DNA of 5,733 nucleotides. It comes from AC-69 sp036519575 (GTDB lineage Bacteria; Actinomycetota; UBA4738; HRBIN12). The first letter of the stretch is position 1. Each line of letters starts with the position of its first letter. Both the position numbers and the translations under genes were made by a program. Positions 5,677 to 5,733 of this stretch are shown here, piece by piece. The notes under the pieces are model-generated. The model was not told the origin of the DNA. It made no database searches and saw only the letters and a program-made list of their open reading frames with translations. The DNA lies in contig DATDKZ010000206.1 of assembly GCA_036519575.1 (NCBI GenBank), forward strand, positions 1 through 5,733. The letters run 5' to 3'.

Positions 5677-5733
5677 GTCCGGGAACGGTTCGCGGCCTCG
5701 TGGCTGCGTGCATCATGGGGACGATCGCCCTGC
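5673..5733 (+). CDS. Start of a downstream gene, cut by the window end
   Basis: A GTG at 5673 overlaps the lipoprotein TGA as GTGA and opens a frame that stays open to the window end, encoding 20 residues (SPGTVRGLVAACIMGTIAL after the start). GAGGAG (5656-5661) lies 11 bases upstream, a slightly long but usable spacing. The Arg followed by a hydrophobic run suggests a signal peptide or first membrane helix, so it may be another envelope protein co-translated with the lipoprotein. The overlap is the same type as marR/MFS. Too little is visible to name it, and a 20-codon open frame in high-GC DNA can occur by chance. Confidence 0.5.
   Translation, partial: MSPGTVRGLVAACIMGTIAL

Noticed and set aside
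1..5733. Mobile element, CRISPR array, tRNA, rRNA or riboswitch
   Set aside because: I saw no transposase or integrase motifs, no long terminal or spaced direct repeats, no tRNA cloverleaf and no known riboswitch core.

Overview
The window is high-GC DNA that reads like the core chromosome of an actinobacterium (Actinomycetota). The main evidence is a bacterial inositol-3-phosphate synthase of the mycobacterial/streptomycete type at the left edge. Supporting signs are frequent GTG starts, a probable leaderless regulator mRNA, and a lipoprotein family I know mainly from high-GC actinobacteria. I cannot place it below phylum. There is no rRNA, tRNA, transposase, CRISPR array or phage gene.

Layout from left to right. 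Bases 2-1117 (+) hold almost all of ino1, missing only its first few codons. After a short gap with an intrinsic terminator comes a convergent gene of about 100 residues for an ABM-type dimeric alpha/beta-barrel protein (1230-1535, -). A 217-base divergent intergenic region follows, then an MFS transporter with an unusual soluble C-terminal tail (1753-3210, +). It meets tail to tail, sharing the four bases CTAG as stop codons, a second MFS transporter of the MFS_3/DHA3 type (3207-4532, -). That second transporter is the distal gene of a two-gene operon headed by a MarR-family regulator (4529-4972, -), joined by a GTGA stop/start overlap.

The MarR promoter region (about 4980-5016) is the most informative non-coding part of the window. 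A good sigma-70-type promoter sits 7 bases before an in-frame GTG, so the message is probably leaderless. A 34-base interrupted palindrome covers its -35, spacer and most of its -10. This is a convincing autorepression layout: MarR would repress itself and the transporter until a ligand releases it. To the right is a divergent lipoprotein gene of unknown function (5098-5676, +), whose stop overlaps the GTG start of a further gene cut by the window end (5673-5733, +).

Functionally the window combines housekeeping inositol supply (mycothiol, phosphatidylinositol) with a small inducible efflux module and an envelope lipoprotein operon. I found no clearly new multi-gene system. The points most worth following up are the two-in-one MarR operator with leaderless start, the extra domain on the first transporter, the shared stop of the convergent transporters, and the uncharacterised lipoprotein operon.
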